Source: Sphingomonas piscis (GTDB lineage Bacteria; Pseudomonadota; Alphaproteobacteria; Sphingomonadales; Sphingomonadaceae). From it: a stretch of 64,000 bases of DNA. The notes under the pieces were generated by a model. It was not told the DNA's origin and made no database searches. It saw only the letters and a program-made list of their open reading frames with translations. A program made the translations under genes and the position numbers. Location of the stretch: contig NZ_CP049869.1 in assembly GCF_011300455.1 (NCBI RefSeq), positions 1,426,001 to 1,490,000 of the forward strand, written 5' to 3'. Below are positions 55,844-64,000 of this stretch, in pieces (the first letter of the stretch is position 1; the number at the start of each line of letters is the position of its first letter).

Positions 55844-57103
55844 ATGCTGGGACTGGATTTCATCAAGGCCAACCGCGAGGCCGTCGAGCGCGCGATTGCG
55901 CAGAAGAATGTTGGACTCGATCTCGATGCTCTGCTCACCCTCGAGGGTGAGGTCCGCGGACTCAAGACTGAGATCGACCAGCTCCGCGCCGAGCGCAACG
56001 CGATCAGCGCAGGCTTCAAAAGCGCGGCGCCGGAAGAAAAAGCGGAGCTAGGCCGCCGGGCCAAGGAAGCAGGTGCCCGCGCCGGGGAACTCGAAGGCCA
56101 TCTCGCCGAGAAGCAGCGCTTGCTGACGGCACTCCAGATGCGGGTGCCCAACATCCCGTACGAAGGCGCGCCGATCGGGCCCGACGAGAATAGCAATATC
56201 GTCATCCGCACCGAGGGCAGCCCACCTGAGTTCGGCTTCGAACCCCTCGACCACGTGGCACTTATCGAGAAGAATGGCTGGGCCGACCTGTCGCGGATCA
56301 CCCAGGTGTCGGGGTCGCGCACCTATTGCCTGAAGGGGCGGTTGGCGCTGCTCGAAACCAAGCTGATGGCTTGGGCGCTCGAGAAGATCGCAGCCGCCGA
56401 ATTCACGCCGATCACCGTTCCCGCGATCGCCCGAGACCAGGCATTCCTCAACCAGGGTCAGTTCCCCGGCCATGAGGAAGAGACCTACCAGCTCCCCAAC
56501 GACGACTTGTGGCTGGCCGGCACCGCGGAGGTGGCGCTGACCTCGCTCCACTCGGGCGAAATTCTCGAATCGGGCAGCCTTCCGGTGCTTTACGCCGGCT
56601 ACTCGCCCTGCTTCCGCCGCGAGGCGGGAAGCGCGGGCCGCGACGTGCGCGGGTTGCTTCGCGTCCACCAGTTCGTGAAGGTCGAGCAATATGTCATCTG
56701 CGAGGCGGACCAAGCGCAGTCGGCCGAATGGCACGCGCGCCTGCTCGAGCTGGCGGAAAGCCTGCTGACAGCGCTGGAAATCCCCTACCAGGTGATCGAA
56801 ACCTCGACCGGCGACATGGGCCTCGGCAAATATCGAATGAACGATATCGAAAGCTGGGTGCCGAGCCTGGGCAAATATCGCGAAACGCATAGCTGCTCGA
56901 CGCTTCACGACTGGCAGGCGCGCCGGGCGAACATCCGTTACCGCGACAGGGACGGCAAGGTTCGGTTCGCCCACACGTTGAACAACACGGCGCTCGCCTC
57001 GCCGCGCATTCTTGTCCCATTGCTGGAGAACCACCAGACGGAAAACGGCCGGGTACGCCTGCCTAGGGTGCTTCAGGAGCTGATGGGCGGAGAGTTTCTC
57101 TGA
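55844..57103 (+). CDS. serS: Serine-tRNA ligase
   Basis: A 419-aa class II synthetase: N-terminal coiled-coil arm (about 25-105), motif 2 CFRREAGSAGRDVRGLLRVHQF and motif 3 NNTALASPRILVPLLENHQ. ATG 55844 (MLGLDFIKANREAVE) is the family start; a frame from 55808 adds 12 residues. The stop TGA overlaps a CTG that appears to start the next gene. Confidence 0.96.
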   Translation: MLGLDFIKANREAVERAIAQKNVGLDLDALLTLEGEVRGLKTEIDQLRAERNAISAGFKSAAPEEKAELGRRAKEAGARAGELEGHLAEKQRLLTALQMRVPNIPYEGAPIGPDENSNIVIRTEGSPPEFGFEPLDHVALIEKNGWADLSRITQVSGSRTYCLKGRLALLETKLMAWALEKIAAAEFTPITVPAIARDQAFLNQGQFPGHEEETYQLPNDDLWLAGTAEVALTSLHSGEILESGSLPVLYAGYSPCFRREAGSAGRDVRGLLRVHQFVKVEQYVICEADQAQSAEWHARLLELAESLLTALEIPYQVIETSTGDMGLGKYRMNDIESWVPSLGKYRETHSCSTLHDWQARRANIRYRDRDGKVRFAHTLNNTALASPRILVPLLENHQTENGRVRLPRVLQELMGGEFL

Positions 57104-57801
57104 CTTTCACCGGCGACGATCGTCCCCCGCCCGGCATCCGCCGGGTCGGCGAGGCGACGTGGCTGGCAGCTCGGTTTTGGCGTGGGTTCGGCAACGTCGG
57201 GCCGCATGGCCCGGCAGACGGACCCCCGGCGCTGGTTATTCCGGGCTGGATGGCGGGAGACCGCACATGCATCGAACTTCATCGGGCGCTCGGGGAAGCG
57301 GGTTGGCGTGTACATCCGTGGCGGCTCGGACTGAACAAGCGCGTCGAGCCGGATACGCTGGAGCGCCTGGAGCGCTGCATCGACCGGATCGGCGGGAAGG
57401 AACCGGTGCTGATCGTGGGCTGGAGCCTCGGCGGCTTGTATGCCCGCGAACTTGCCCGGCACTGCCCTGCCAAGGTGAAGGCGGTCGTCACTCTCGGCTC
57501 GCCATTTTCCGGCAGCCTTCGCCAGAACAATGTGTGGCGATTGTACGAGTGGGTCGCCGGGCATAGCGTCGACAATCCACCGGTGCCCAGGATCACCGAC
57601 AAACCGCCCGTGCCGACCCTTGCTCTGTGGTCGCGGCGGGACGGAATCGTTGCCCCGCGGTCGGCCCGCGGGCTGCCGCTCGAGCGGGACCGAGAAGTGG
57701 AACTCGGCTGCAGCCACATGGCCTTCGCCATTTCGAAGAATGCGACCCGGCGGGTCGCTCGGGAAATCGAACTCTTCCTGAACGACGGCGGGGTTGCCTA
57801 G
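57100..57801 (+). CDS. Alpha/beta hydrolase
   Basis: A predicted esterase/lipase-like hydrolase with the nucleophile elbow GWSLGGLYAREL, an oxyanion strand ALVIPGWMAGD, VTLGSPF, an acid in LWSRRDGIVAPRS and a C-terminal His in GCSHMAFAI. The frame contains no ATG, GTG or TTG before the conserved strand; ATG 57250 would delete it. CTG 57100 overlaps the serS stop as CTGA and follows GGAGAG by five bases, giving 233 aa. Substrate unknown. Confidence 0.8.
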   Translation: MTFTGDDRPPPGIRRVGEATWLAARFWRGFGNVGPHGPADGPPALVIPGWMAGDRTCIELHRALGEAGWRVHPWRLGLNKRVEPDTLERLERCIDRIGGKEPVLIVGWSLGGLYARELARHCPAKVKAVVTLGSPFSGSLRQNNVWRLYEWVAGHSVDNPPVPRITDKPPVPTLALWSRRDGIVAPRSARGLPLERDREVELGCSHMAFAISKNATRRVAREIELFLNDGGVA

Positions 57802-57832
57802 CCCGAGGCCAGGGTGACTTCGTCTCGCGCAC

Positions 57833-60253
57833 TTGCGTAAGTCGCTGATTGGGGAGCAATATCACCGCAATGGATACAGGGGGGTATCGAAGCCGGGCGA
57901 GTCGCCTGATGCCGTAGGCACGGTTCCGCAATCTTCGGAACCGCGGTCGTCATTGCCGCTGGACCTGCTTGATCCTTCCAACATGCTGGCAATCGCCGAC
58001 ATGTTGCCGGTGATGATCAATTTCGTCGACGAGAGCCACGTCGTCCGTTTTCTCAACACACCTCTCGCCGAGTGGATGGGCGAGCCGCGTGAGCGATATC
58101 TCGGCCGTCACGTGCGCGAGATGGTCGGTGAGCAAGCGTACGCGGAGCGGCGGCCGTTGATGGATGCGGCGCTGGCTGGTCAGAAGCAGTGGTTCATTTC
58201 CGATTTCAATCACCCGACGCGCGGTCCGCTGGCGCTTCAGCTGGAATATCTGCCGTGGGTCGGCCCGGAGGCCAAGATCCGGGGCGTCATCGTCCTTCTG
58301 ACAGACGTAACGGAGCAGCGCGCGACCGAGCGCGCCCTGCGCGAAAGCGAGGCGCGGTTCCGCCGGATCGCCAACTCTGCTCCGGCGCTGATGTGGGTTA
58401 CGCGGGCCGACCGGGTGCGCGATTTCGTGAACGATGCCTATGCCGAGTTCGTCGGCCTAAAGGGCGAGGCGGCGAGGCTGTTCGACTGGCGCGACGCGAT
58501 CCATTCCGACGATCGCGACCGGGTCATGCGGGAAAGCCTGGCGGGAGAAGCCTCGGGCAAGCCGTTCACGCTTGAAGCGCGCTATCGCCGCGCGGACGGC
58601 GAGTATCGGTGGCTTCGCAGCGTCTCGTCGCCTCGGTACGACGCGGATGGACGGCTGATGGGCTTCATCGGCGTTGCAAGCGACATTACCCTTTCCAAAC
58701 ATGCGGAAGACCAGCTGAAGGCGCAGGTCGAGGAACGCACTGCCAAGCTGGCGGCGAGCGAAGCGCGGTTCCGCTCCATCTTCGACACCGTGCAGGAAGT
58801 GCTCGTTCTTCTCGACCCCAAGGGCAATGTGGTCGAGATGAACCGCAAGAAGGCACCGTGGCGTGCCGACGATCTTCGGCGCTCGGTCGGCCGGAAGGTT
58901 TGGGAAAGCGCCACCTTGAAAGCCTATCCGCAGCATATCCCGATGATCAGGGACGCGGTGCGCCGCGCCGCGCGCGGCAAGACTTTCATGGCCGAGGTGC
59001 CGATGGAGCGGCCCGGCGTTCCTACGACCTACCTCGACCTGTCGGTGCAGCCGGTGCGTGGCGACGATGGTACGGTCATCTACCTGCTCCTCGAAGCGCG
59101 CGATGTCACCGACCTCAAGGCTGCGCAGGAACAACTCCGCCAAAGCCAGAAGATGGAAGCCCTAGGCCAGCTGACCGGAGGCATTGCGCACGATTTCAAC
59201 AATTTGCTGACCGTGGTGGTCGGCGGTCTCGACATCATCTGCAAGCGCTCGAGCGACGACAAGGTGAAGCGCTATGCCGAGAACGCGCTTGCGGCCGCCG
59301 AACGGGGCGCCCGGCTGACCGGGCAGTTGCTGGCGTTTAGCCGCGTTCAAAGGCTTGAGGTGAAGCCGACTCCGGTGACGCCGTTGATCGAGGACATGCG
59401 GCCACTCCTGCGCAATGTTCTGGGGCCGGGCATAGAGAAGCGCTTCGAACTGGATGCCGAGGGTATGTGGGTCATGGCCGATCCAACCCAGTTGGAAGTC
59501 GCGCTCCTCAACCTTGCGATCAACGCCAGGGATGCCATGGCCGACGGCGGGATCCTTACCTTCCGCTCCCGATCCGTGCGCGTTCGGCGCGATAGCGAGC
59601 TGGAACCGGGCGACTATGTCGAACTGTCGATCGCGGATACCGGCAGCGGAATGACGGAGGAGGTGATCGCCCGCGCCTTTGAACCCTTCTTCACCACCAA
59701 GGAAGTCGGCAAGGGTACCGGGCTTGGGCTGTCGATGGTCTATGGCATGGCGCGGCAGTCGGGCGGCACGGCGCGTATCGAAAGCCGCGCCGGCGAAGGG
59801 ACAACGGTGAAGCTGCTGTTCCGGGTTGCGCAATCGGGCGATCAGCAGATGGATGCGGGCGAGCCGATCGCCGATCACCTCACCCATCGCAGCCGACCGG
59901 CCAGCATTCTCGTGATCGACGACGATCCCGATGTCCGGCAGTTCGTCGTCACGAGCCTGGAAGAGGAAGGGTTCGACGTTCGCGATGCCAGCGACGGCTT
60001 CGAAGGCCTGCGCCTGTTCAGCCAGGAGGCGGCGGACCTCGTCGTCCTGGATTTCGTCATGCCGAGCATGTCCGGCGCGGAGGTCGCAAGCCGAATTCGG
60101 GTTCAACGGCCCGAACAGGCCATCCTGTTCGTGTCCGGCTACAACGAAACCGACGCGGTGCGCCGGGTGGCACCGGACGCGCCATTGCTGGCCAAGCCGT
60201 TTCGCGCAGGTGCCCTCGTCAAAGCGGTCCGAAGCGCGCTCATCGACGGTTGA
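57833..60253 (+). CDS. Hybrid sensor histidine kinase (PAS-PAS-PAS-HisKA-HATPase-REC)
   Basis: An 806-aa soluble hybrid kinase with no membrane segment. Three PAS domains (about 45-165, 170-295, 305-430) are followed by HisKA with [11 protein letters not shown] (His 453), an HATPase domain ([40 protein letters not shown]) and a C-terminal receiver with [10 protein letters not shown] and the phosphoacceptor Asp 740 in [12 protein letters not shown]. The TTG at 57833 is the earliest start; a later one near 57983 would keep all domains. No partner output protein is adjacent, so the target is unknown. Confidence 0.88.
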   Translation: MRKSLIGEQYHRNGYRGVSKPGESPDAVGTVPQSSEPRSSLPLDLLDPSNMLAIADMLPVMINFVDESHVVRFLNTPLAEWMGEPRERYLGRHVREMVGEQAYAERRPLMDAALAGQKQWFISDFNHPTRGPLALQLEYLPWVGPEAKIRGVIVLLTDVTEQRATERALRESEARFRRIANSAPALMWVTRADRVRDFVNDAYAEFVGLKGEAARLFDWRDAIHSDDRDRVMRESLAGEASGKPFTLEARYRRADGEYRWLRSVSSPRYDADGRLMGFIGVASDITLSKHAEDQLKAQVEERTAKLAASEARFRSIFDTVQEVLVLLDPKGNVVEMNRKKAPWRADDLRRSVGRKVWESATLKAYPQHIPMIRDAVRRAARGKTFMAEVPMERPGVPTTYLDLSVQPVRGDDGTVIYLLLEARDVTDLKAAQEQLRQSQKMEALGQLTGGIAHDFNNLLTVVVGGLDIICKRSSDDKVKRYAENALAAAERGARLTGQLLAFSRVQRLEVKPTPVTPLIEDMRPLLRNVLGPGIEKRFELDAEGMWVMADPTQLEVALLNLAINARDAMADGGILTFRSRSVRVRRDSELEPGDYVELSIADTGSGMTEEVIARAFEPFFTTKEVGKGTGLGLSMVYGMARQSGGTARIESRAGEGTTVKLLFRVAQSGDQQMDAGEPIADHLTHRSRPASILVIDDDPDVRQFVVTSLEEEGFDVRDASDGFEGLRLFSQEAADLVVLDFVMPSMSGAEVASRIRVQRPEQAILFVSGYNETDAVRRVAPDAPLLAKPFRAGALVKAVRSALIDG

Positions 60254-60263
60254 CTTAATTTCC

Positions 60264-60290
60264 TATTGCCTAGTAGACAACTAGGGAATA
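60264..60290. promoter_or_regulatory. 27-bp operator-like inverted repeat upstream of the TauE-type permease
   Basis: TATTGCCTAGT and ACTAGGGAATA are 11-base arms with one mismatch around AGACA. A -35-like TTGACT (60250-60255) precedes it, so the repeat overlaps the probable promoter. A second, GC-rich hairpin (CGTAGCCG/CGGCTACG, 60302-60322) follows without a T-run. Likely a repressor or activator site for the downstream permease; the regulator is unknown. Confidence 0.5.
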
Positions 60291-60344
60291 CTGAACGGCC
60301 ACGTAGCCGCGAATCGGCTACGCTTGCGTGGGTTCAGGGGCTTG

Positions 60345-61109
60345 ATGGTCGATTTCGTGCACCAGTATGGGCTGGCGTTGCTGCCGTTCATTCTTGCCGG
60401 CTTTGCCGCGCAGATGGTCGACGGCGCACTCGGCATGGCCTTTGGGGTCATCTCCAACACCATCCTGCTGAGCCTGGGCGTGCCGCCGGCGGCTGCCTCC
60501 GCCGGAACGCATACCGTTGAGACGTTCACGACCGGGGCTTCGGGTCTCAGCCACCTTTTCCACGGCAATATCGACTGGAAACTGTTCGCCCGGATCGCCA
60601 TCCCGGGCATGATCGGCGGTGCGCTCGGTGCCTACGTTCTTACCCAATTTCATGCCGACGATGCCAAGCCGTTCGTGCTTGGGTATTTGGGTCTGATCGG
60701 ACTGTACCTGATCTGGCGCGGCTTCCATTACCCGCCCGAGCATAAGGCGCCGAAGATTGTGGAGCCGCTCGGCCTCATCGGCGGATTCATGGATGCGGCC
60801 GGCGGCGGTGGCTGGGGCCCGATCGTGACGGGTAACCTGCTCGTTCAAGGTGCCGAACCGCGCAAAACCATCGGCACCGTAAGCGCTGCCGAGTTCCTGC
60901 TGGCGCTCACCGTATCGATCACCTTTCTTGCGACCATGGGATTGGCGGCTTTCACGACCGCCACCCTCGGCCTGCTGATCGGCGGGGTGGTGGCGGCGCC
61001 GCTCGCTGCCTGGGCTGCCAAGAAGGCGCTTCCCAAACTCCTGCTGGTCTTCGTGGGCGTGCTGCTCACCCTCACCAGCGCCTACGGAATCTATCAGGCG
61101 GTCGCCTGA
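60345..61109 (+). CDS. TauE/SafE-family permease (sulfite exporter-like)
   Basis: A 254-aa membrane protein with about eight helices and the duplicated TauE/SafE motif: LAGFAAQMVDGALGMAFGVI in the first half and LIGGFMDAAGGGGWGPIVTG in the second. Family members move sulfonates, sulfite or other small anions; the substrate is not readable. ATG 60345 is preferred over a non-ATG start at 60324. A paired TonB-dependent receptor follows 58 bases downstream. Confidence 0.88.
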   Translation: MVDFVHQYGLALLPFILAGFAAQMVDGALGMAFGVISNTILLSLGVPPAAASAGTHTVETFTTGASGLSHLFHGNIDWKLFARIAIPGMIGGALGAYVLTQFHADDAKPFVLGYLGLIGLYLIWRGFHYPPEHKAPKIVEPLGLIGGFMDAAGGGGWGPIVTGNLLVQGAEPRKTIGTVSAAEFLLALTVSITFLATMGLAAFTTATLGLLIGGVVAAPLAAWAAKKALPKLLLVFVGVLLTLTSAYGIYQAVA

Positions 61110-61167
61110 TGCACGCTCACCTAACCACTACGGCGCCCGCGCCGTCCACGACGCACCGGAGACCTTC

Positions 61168-63687
61168 ATGATCAATCCCCTTTCCATCAGCGCCCTGGCC
61201 TTGGCCGCCGCACAAGGTCAGCCGGCCCCGGCGCCTGCTGCCGATGCCGCGACAAGCGAGGCAGCAACGGTGGCCGGCGCGGGTGCGCTCGCGACCACGA
61301 CGACGGCTGCGGCGCAGGACACTGCGGCATCGGAGCCTACCCAGAGCCGCGGCGACGTGATCATCGTTACCGCGCGCCGCCGCACGGAGGCCGCCCAGGC
61401 GGTGCCGCTCGCCATCTCCGTCATCAGGGGCGACAGCATCGAGGCGACGGGCAACTTCAATGTGGTGAAGCTGCAGCAGCTCGCACCGACGCTGCAGGCC
61501 TACACGACCAATCCGCGCAACACGTCCATCAACATCCGCGGCCTTGGCGTCCCCTACGGCCTGACCAGCGACGGTTTCGAACAGGGCGTCGGCATCTATG
61601 TCGACGACGTCTACAATTCGCGCGTCGCGGCGGCGACGTTCGACTTTCTCGACGTGGCACAGGTCGAGGTGCTGCGCGGACCGCAGGGCACGCTCTACGG
61701 CAAGAACACGACCGCCGGTGCAATCAACATCACGACCAATCAGCCGACTTTCGACTTCGAAGCCGGTGCCGAGCTGACTGTCGGCAACCTCAACCTGAAG
61801 CAGGGCAAGGCCTTCGTATCCGGCCCGATCACCGACAAGGTGGCGGCGCGCTTCGCTGTTGCGGCAACGAGCCGCCGTGGCACCATCTACAATGTCACCA
61901 CCGACCGCTGGATCAACGAACAGGATAATCTGGGTCTCCGCGGACAGTTGCTGTTCAAGCCGACGGACGATCTCAGCATCACCCTGGCTGGGGATTACAG
62001 CCGCCAGGATCCGGAATGCTGCGGCACCGTGTTCGTCCGCGTCGGAACCACCCAGCGGGCGCTGAACCGTCAGTATGATGCGCTGGTCGCCGCCGTGAAC
62101 GCCGCCAATCCCGGGCGGAACTATGCGGTGCCGAGCCGCAATCCGTACGACCGCCTCGCCGACCTCGATTCGCCGCTGAATGCCGGCAACAAGATCGGCG
62201 GCCTGTCGGCGCGTGTGAACTGGGATCTCGGCCCGGGGCGGCTGACATCCATTACCGCCTGGCGCTTCTGGGACTGGAAGCCGGAAAACGACCGCGACTT
62301 CACGGGCCTGTCGATAGTCAAGGCGTCGAACAATCCGTCTCAGCAGGACCAGTACAGCCAGGAGTTCCGCTACAGCTACGAAGGGCAGAAGATCGACTTC
62401 GTCGCCGGCTTGTTCGGCTTCAAGCAGAGGATCGATACCCAGGGCCTTGAGCAGCAGGGCAGCGATGCCAGCCGCTGGAGCCTGACCGGTGCGCAGGCCA
62501 GCAACCCGGCCATCCTCAACAATCTTACCGCGAACAACACGCAATTCCTGAAGAGCACCAGCGCCGCCTTGTTCGGTCAGCTGAGCTGGAAGGTCACCGA
62601 CGCGCTGACGATCCAGCCGGGCGCCCGGATCAACTATGACAAGAAGACCGGTTTCTACGAACGGGTCGTCACCAACGGCGCTGGCCAAGTGATCAGCTGC
62701 TCACCGGCGCCGGCCGCCGGCAGCGTGCTTGCGGCCCAGTGCGGCATCTACCAGCCGCAGCGGACGGAGCCGTCGGTCAGCGACTGGAACTTCAGCTACG
62801 ATCTGAACGTCAACTACAAGGTCGCGCGCGACGTGCTCGCCTACGCAACCTACGCCAAAAGCTTCAAGACGGTCGGGATCAACCAGAACGGGTTGCCGCT
62901 CAACGCCGACAACACCCCCAACCTCGACGCCAGCACCGTCGATCCTGAATCGGTCCGGCATTTCGAAGTCGGGTTGAAGACCCAGTTCCTCGACCGCCGG
63001 GCGACGTTCAACGTCGCGGCGTTCCGGACTGAGATCAAGGACTTCCAGGCGACGGTGAACGGCGGCCAGTTCGGCACCGTTCGCGGCTATCTCGCCAACG
63101 CCGAAAAGGTCCGGACGCAGGGCTTTGAAGCCGACTTCAAGATCCGCGCCAACGACCGCTTCACGGCTTATGTCAACGGTGCCTACACCGACGCCAAATA
63201 TGTGAAGTTCACCAGCGCGCCCTGCCCGCCCGAACTTTCCGGTGGGACATTTGTTGCCGCCAACGGCTCCCAGCAGCCGGGACCGGCGGGCGTTCCGGGC
63301 TCGCTGAGCCCGCGGCAGTGCGACATTTCAGGGCAGCAGTTGCCCGGCGTGTCCAAGTGGGCTGCGTCCTTCGGCGCCGAGGCGAACATCCCCGCCAACA
63401 TTCTTGCCAAACAGGGGCAGGCCTATGTCGGTGTCGACGGCAGCTATCGGTCCGACTGGAACTCCAATGCGTCGCCGTCGATCTATACGGAAGTGCAGGG
63501 CTATGCGTTGGTCAACTTCCGCGCCGGTTTCCGCTCGGGCGGCTTCGACCTGTTCGGCTGGGTCCGCAACGCACTCGACAAGGATTATATCGAAACGCTG
63601 CAGGTCGCGCCCGGCAATACCGGCCTGATTGCCGGCACCCCGGGAGACCCGCGCACCTACGGCCTGACGTTGAAGTCGCGCTTCTAG
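61168..63687 (+). CDS. TonB-dependent receptor
   Basis: An 839-aa outer-membrane receptor: signal peptide of about 20 residues, a low-complexity Ala/Thr linker, the plug domain (about 70-190; VPLAISVIRGDSIEATGN, INIRGLGVPYG, VEVLRGPQGTLYGKNTTAGA) and a 22-strand barrel ending in a Phe (LTLKSRF). TonB box-like DVIIVTARRR is near 63. It belongs to the broad sphingomonad siderophore/oligosaccharide receptor group; ligand unknown. Confidence 0.92.
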   Translation: MINPLSISALALAAAQGQPAPAPAADAATSEAATVAGAGALATTTTAAAQDTAASEPTQSRGDVIIVTARRRTEAAQAVPLAISVIRGDSIEATGNFNVVKLQQLAPTLQAYTTNPRNTSINIRGLGVPYGLTSDGFEQGVGIYVDDVYNSRVAAATFDFLDVAQVEVLRGPQGTLYGKNTTAGAINITTNQPTFDFEAGAELTVGNLNLKQGKAFVSGPITDKVAARFAVAATSRRGTIYNVTTDRWINEQDNLGLRGQLLFKPTDDLSITLAGDYSRQDPECCGTVFVRVGTTQRALNRQYDALVAAVNAANPGRNYAVPSRNPYDRLADLDSPLNAGNKIGGLSARVNWDLGPGRLTSITAWRFWDWKPENDRDFTGLSIVKASNNPSQQDQYSQEFRYSYEGQKIDFVAGLFGFKQRIDTQGLEQQGSDASRWSLTGAQASNPAILNNLTANNTQFLKSTSAALFGQLSWKVTDALTIQPGARINYDKKTGFYERVVTNGAGQVISCSPAPAAGSVLAAQCGIYQPQRTEPSVSDWNFSYDLNVNYKVARDVLAYATYAKSFKTVGINQNGLPLNADNTPNLDASTVDPESVRHFEVGLKTQFLDRRATFNVAAFRTEIKDFQATVNGGQFGTVRGYLANAEKVRTQGFEADFKIRANDRFTAYVNGAYTDAKYVKFTSAPCPPELSGGTFVAANGSQQPGPAGVPGSLSPRQCDISGQQLPGVSKWAASFGAEANIPANILAKQGQAYVGVDGSYRSDWNSNASPSIYTEVQGYALVNFRAGFRSGGFDLFGWVRNALDKDYIETLQVAPGNTGLIAGTPGDPRTYGLTLKSRF

Positions 63688-63705
63688 GCAGCGAGGTCAA
63701 AGCGG

Positions 63706-64000
63706 ATGGGGGCAGAACCGCACGGCATTTCTTTCGGCGAGGCTAGCCGGACCTGGGCGCGAGTGGCCGCGCTCAGCTTCGGCGGCCCTGCCGGCCAGAT
63801 CGCGGTGATGCACCGCATTCTGGTCGAGGAGAAGCGCTGGATCGGGGAGGAGAGATTCCTCCATGCGCTCAATTACTGCATGCTCCTGCCGGGGCCAGAG
63901 GCGCAGCAGCTTGCAACCTACATCGGCTGGCTGCTGCACAGGACCAAGGGCGGGCTGGTTGCCGGCGCCCTGTTCGTCCTGCCGGGCTTTGTGGCGATAT
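63706..64000 (+). CDS. Chromate transporter (partial, runs off the window)
   Basis: From ATG 63706 the frame is open to the right edge (98 residues). It reads [40 protein letters not shown] and [19 protein letters not shown], the N-terminal CHR-domain signature of ChrA-type chromate/sulfate antiporters. It lies 18 bases after the receptor stop. Whether the full bidomain protein follows cannot be seen. Confidence 0.88.
   Translation, partial: MGAEPHGISFGEASRTWARVAALSFGGPAGQIAVMHRILVEEKRWIGEERFLHALNYCMLLPGPEAQQLATYIGWLLHRTKGGLVAGALFVLPGFVAI

Noticed and set aside
61117..62688. Long minus-strand frame (523 codons) antisense to the TonB-dependent receptor
   Set aside because: It has no recognisable domain and mirrors the third-position GC of the receptor gene; a typical shadow in GC-rich DNA.

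Overview
This is a GC-rich chromosomal window from an alphaproteobacterium, most likely a member of the Sphingomonadales. The evidence is the gene order mnmE-mnmG with a parS site, rho-hemJ-hemE facing maf-coaE-dnaQ, the DUF1491, MmcB, COQ9 and UQCC1-type genes, an EcfG-type promoter and a TonB-dependent receptor. No phage, insertion sequence, CRISPR array or rRNA operon is visible. Almost everything is core chromosome, tightly packed with many 4-base overlaps.

Left arm (1-13.4 kb): mnmG (cut by the window edge) and mnmE flank a perfect 16-bp parS palindrome. A leftward block (TerC-like, ABM, rho, DUF457, hemJ, hemE) is followed by an AT-rich, GANTC-rich gap facing maf-coaE-dnaQ, which is a good candidate for the replication origin. 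hpf, ptsN and DUF1491 follow. A SleB-type hydrolase and mmcB are each broken by a one-base deficit in a homopolymer.

13.4-22 kb: a YgjP peptidase, a class A PBP and msrB lead into a compact chaperone-usher-like locus: two DUF4402 pilin-like proteins, a periplasmic chaperone and an 893-aa usher-like protein. A textbook terminator sits after the second DUF4402 gene, as expected for partial termination between a major subunit and its assembly machinery. A tRNA-Leu(GAG) follows.

22-42 kb: zinc-ribbon protein; ftsE-ftsX-ydcF-plsC; pheT-pheS-rplT-rpmI; an SDR; prs; gltX; a TonB-like protein; the riboflavin cluster ribD-ribE-ribBA-ribH, whose RibBA has a degenerate GTP cyclohydrolase II half and an extra N-terminal HTH-like segment; a DMT transporter; coq9; feoAB; ssb.

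42-64 kb: DUF177, a bc1-assembly chaperone and bamE; a tryptophan dioxygenase gene (frameshifted) coupled to a class V PLP enzyme; a secreted Gly-rich/Tyr-rich four-repeat protein with a GGAAC-N16-CGTT promoter; a fasciclin lipoprotein; dnaN-recF-(membrane protein)-gyrB with a 39-bp alternating pyrimidine-purine tract before gyrB; an EEP nuclease, phhB, a flavin reductase, DUF808, serS, an alpha/beta hydrolase, a hybrid histidine kinase, a TauE-type permease, a TonB-dependent receptor and the start of a chromate transporter.

Four features recur. Three genes are each one base short (candidate sequencing errors or recent pseudogenes). CTG is the only plausible start for three genes, two of them in CTGA stop/start overlaps. 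Four convergent gene pairs interlock their stop codons in CTAG or TTAA. Several short palindromes sit at promoters of transport genes.
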